Part shown: positions 62,372-64,000 of the stretch, piece after piece | Layout of the letters: each line of letters opens with the position of its first letter | How positions within the stretch are numbered: position 1 is the stretch's first letter | From: Paraburkholderia acidipaludis NBRC 101816 | GTDB taxonomy: Bacteria; Pseudomonadota; Gammaproteobacteria; Burkholderiales; Burkholderiaceae | Reading direction: 5' to 3' | DNA length: 64,000 nt | Assembly (NCBI RefSeq): GCF_000684975.1 | Contig: NZ_BAXZ01000015.1 | Location: forward strand, 124,001-188,000 | Translations under genes and position numbers: made by a program | The notes under the pieces: generated by a model | Seen by the model: the letters and a program-made list of their open reading frames with translations, nothing else | What the model was told of the DNA's origin: nothing | Databases searched by the model: none

Positions 62372-62423
62372 TATAAGCCAAATATAAGTTATTTCAATCG
62401 GTGAGGTCGACTTTTTATAAGGT

Positions 62424-62708
62424 TCAGGCCGGCCGCCGGAAATGCGACCGATGCCTGTCGGTCGTCGGGTCGTCGCACACTTCGAGCTCAAGCGCGGTCA
62501 CAAATCCGCCGTCGCCGAGCGTGTGCGTCGCCTTCTTCACAAGCCAGGGCGTTTCGTCGATTTCGGGTTTGAAGCCGGAAACCGTAACGGGCAGCTCGGG
62601 GAATATCTCCGCCTGCCCGCGTGCGAGCGTGGCCTGGCTGCGCTGCGTGCGGGCGAATTCGGCTTCGGCGGACAGGCTAGGCCTCTCTTCTGAGCAAATT
62701 GCGCCGCT
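62424..62708 (-). pseudogene. Phage late control protein D (gpD), C-terminal remnant
   Basis: About 94 codons read ELPVTVSGFKPEIDETPWLV, then THTLGDGGFVTALELEV and end at TGA 62424. This is the C-terminal end of the contractile-tail gpD of P2-like phages. An in-frame stop at 62709 bounds it; no other phage gene is near. It is a prophage remnant. Confidence 0.7.
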
Positions 62709-63024
62709 TCATGCCTGCCGGACCGGTTGATACAAGCCTAAGAAAAACGTTTGGGCTGGCTTGAAACCGCGCCCTTGATTTCACGTCACGGCCTGCGTCT
62801 TTTTCGAGATGTCCGAGGATTTTTGCGCCGCAGGCGCCATGAGGCTGCTGATGCCCATGCCAAAAGCCGGTATGGTACGCGGTATCCACAGATGACCCAA
62901 GCCAAGCCAGCCCACACCTCATGTGTGTGGGCCTGGTGCACGTCAACGCAGACTTGGAAAAGATGCGTCCAGACCGCGAGAAACATCATGCTGGGGATTG
63001 CGGTTGCTGAGACGAATCGCCCGC
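62709..63024. other. Unassigned stretch
   Basis: About 315 bases without a supported gene. A hairpin CCCACAC-CTCAT-GTGTGGG lies near 62910. Confidence 0.45.
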
Positions 63025-63267
63025 TCAGGCCTTGACGTTGATGATCGTCCCGACTTGCTGGCCGCTGCTGTTCACGCTCGGCGATGCCACCGGCTGCGTA
63101 GCTGCTGCCTTGACCGCCTTTGCGCCCGCATCGTCGCCGTCTCCATCGACATCAGGACCGACTTCACGAGCTTCCCGCGATGTCGCGCCACGTTGTGCCG
63201 TTTGTGTGTGTGCGGTCTGAACCGGGAGCTGGAGTTGTTGGTTGTCGCCAACAGAAGAAACGCTCAT
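63025..63267 (-). CDS. Small hypothetical protein
   Basis: 80 residues starting MSVSSVGDNQQLQLP, polar and Ala/Gln/Thr-rich, ending SSGQQVGTIINVKA. Short proteins with this N- and C-terminal pattern occur in Paraburkholderia in my recollection. AGGAG lies six bases before the ATG at 63267. No function is known. Confidence 0.6.
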   Translation of the reverse strand: MSVSSVGDNQQLQLPVQTAHTQTAQRGATSREAREVGPDVDGDGDDAGAKAVKAAATQPVASPSVNSSGQQVGTIINVKA

Positions 63268-63763
63268 GTACATCTCCTATAGGTTGCGAGCATGTGTATC
63301 TGCTCACTTCGGTTAACGGCAGTCGAGGGTGGAGGGAATAGGCAGATCTACGAAACACTGTATTACGCTGCTCAGGTAGCGCGCGAAATACTGACGCAAC
63401 AAAGCCCGCGCTCTGCCGGCGACAAGAACTGATCGGTCGCGGTCTCGGAACGAAATCTTGCGCCAATCGTTAGCCAAGGCAGAAGATCAACTCAAAGTTG
63501 ATATGTAATTGTCTGCCCGCAGCCCCCACGCGACGGCAATCTAGGGACTCCCTGATTAATAGGCGATCGTGCGAGGGTGTTGGAGCGGAACGGTCGGATG
63601 CCGAAGCGAAGCACCGCCCATTCGGAGAAGTTTGGTCCGAGGATGCGCGTCATTTCCCGCATCTTTCACACGCATGACGGACTGCTCTCATGAACCGGCC
63701 GCAGCCGGTTTCGCGCGATCACCAGGTTCGAGAATGAACAGTTGTGCCGTGTTCTTGAGCAGC
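63268..63763. other. Unassigned stretch
   Basis: About 495 bases without a supported gene. Confidence 0.45.
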
Positions 63764-64000
63764 CCCTTGTAGCTGAAGTACATCAAGCCGGTGATCTGGC
63801 GACGAATCATCGTTCCCGGCTCGATTCGGCTGGGCAAGCTGCATGTCGTGCTGCATCTGGCCATGGGCTGGGAAGGCGCGCATCTGCACGAGTTCGTCTT
63901 CGGCGAAACCAACTATGGTGAACCTGATGACTTCGGATTCCAGAGCGATCCACCGATGCTCAATGAAGCACGGGTCACGCTGGCGAAGGCGCTGGGCTGG
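63764..64000 (+). pseudogene. Plasmid pRiA4b ORF-3-like protein, 5' end broken, cut by window edge
   Basis: The frame reads LKYIKPVIWRRIIVPGSIRL, then HLAMGWEGAHLHEFVFG, the conserved core of the pRiA4b ORF-3 family often found on mobile DNA. An in-frame TAG lies immediately upstream, and no start codon gives the usual N terminus, so the gene seems truncated or frameshifted at its 5' end. It continues past the window. Confidence 0.7.

Noticed and set aside
62677..62946. 89-codon minus-strand frame overlapping the gpD remnant
   Set aside because: Different frame from the phage match and no family.

Overview
The window comes from a GC-rich betaproteobacterial chromosome, most likely Paraburkholderia or Caballeronia (Burkholderiaceae). 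Pointers are the order cox–gpmA–ctpA–moeB–ptsI–ptsH–gshB–gshA–amtB–glnK–ubiK–comM, the incomplete mannose-type PTS protein next to ptsH, the caa3-type cox operon with DUF2244, DUF2970 and CtaG partners, and N-acetylglucosamine PTS genes under a GntR regulator. Species is inferred from gene content, not from a search.

Left part (1–40,560) is ordinary core chromosome. It starts with the end of cydB and a complete cydX. Next is a minus-strand N-acetylglucosamine unit: GntR regulator, nagA, SIS-type deaminase, EIIA-HPr-EI fusion, nagE. A MarR-GNAT fusion, a HigBA-like toxin-antitoxin pair and a metQ-like binding protein follow. Then comes the cytochrome oxidase block (sco, ctaB, ctaA, a second Sco-like protein, surf1, coxC, ctaG, a 46-residue assembly protein, coxA, coxB). 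The remainder is housekeeping: bioC-like, comF, trmL, macro domain, gpsA-secB-grxC-rhodanese, gpmA, ctpA, moeB, ptsI/ptsH/manX-type IIA, gshA-gshB, glnK-amtB and ubiK. A sigma-54 promoter lies upstream of glnK-amtB.

At about 40,560 the comM (yifB) gene stops inside its Walker B region and the sequence becomes accessory. From there to the right edge the window looks like a mosaic island: toxin-antitoxin modules, two related IS110 transposases (one frameshifted), remnants of TnpB, IS5-like and ISNCY-like transposases, a fragment of a phage late control D gene, and a truncated nuclease-domain gene of the anti-phage type. The working cargo is metal and metalloid resistance: chrA (chromate), dmeR-dmeF (cobalt/nickel) and arsR-arsI-arsC-acr3-arsH (inorganic and methylated arsenic). 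Further right are an H-NS-like protein, a SAM methyltransferase, an LpxL-like acyltransferase, a DUF6065-like protein, a polyhistidine exported protein, a NUDIX hydrolase and a third toxin-antitoxin pair. The missing half of comM is not in the window, so the right boundary of the island lies outside it.

How it works together: the nag genes import, phosphorylate, deacetylate and deaminate GlcNAc using their own PTS phosphorelay, separate from the general ptsHI. The cox block supplies heme A, copper delivery and the oxidase subunits in one region. The right-hand island supplies metal efflux and arsenic detoxification, with sensor-regulated promoters visible in front of dmeR and arsR.
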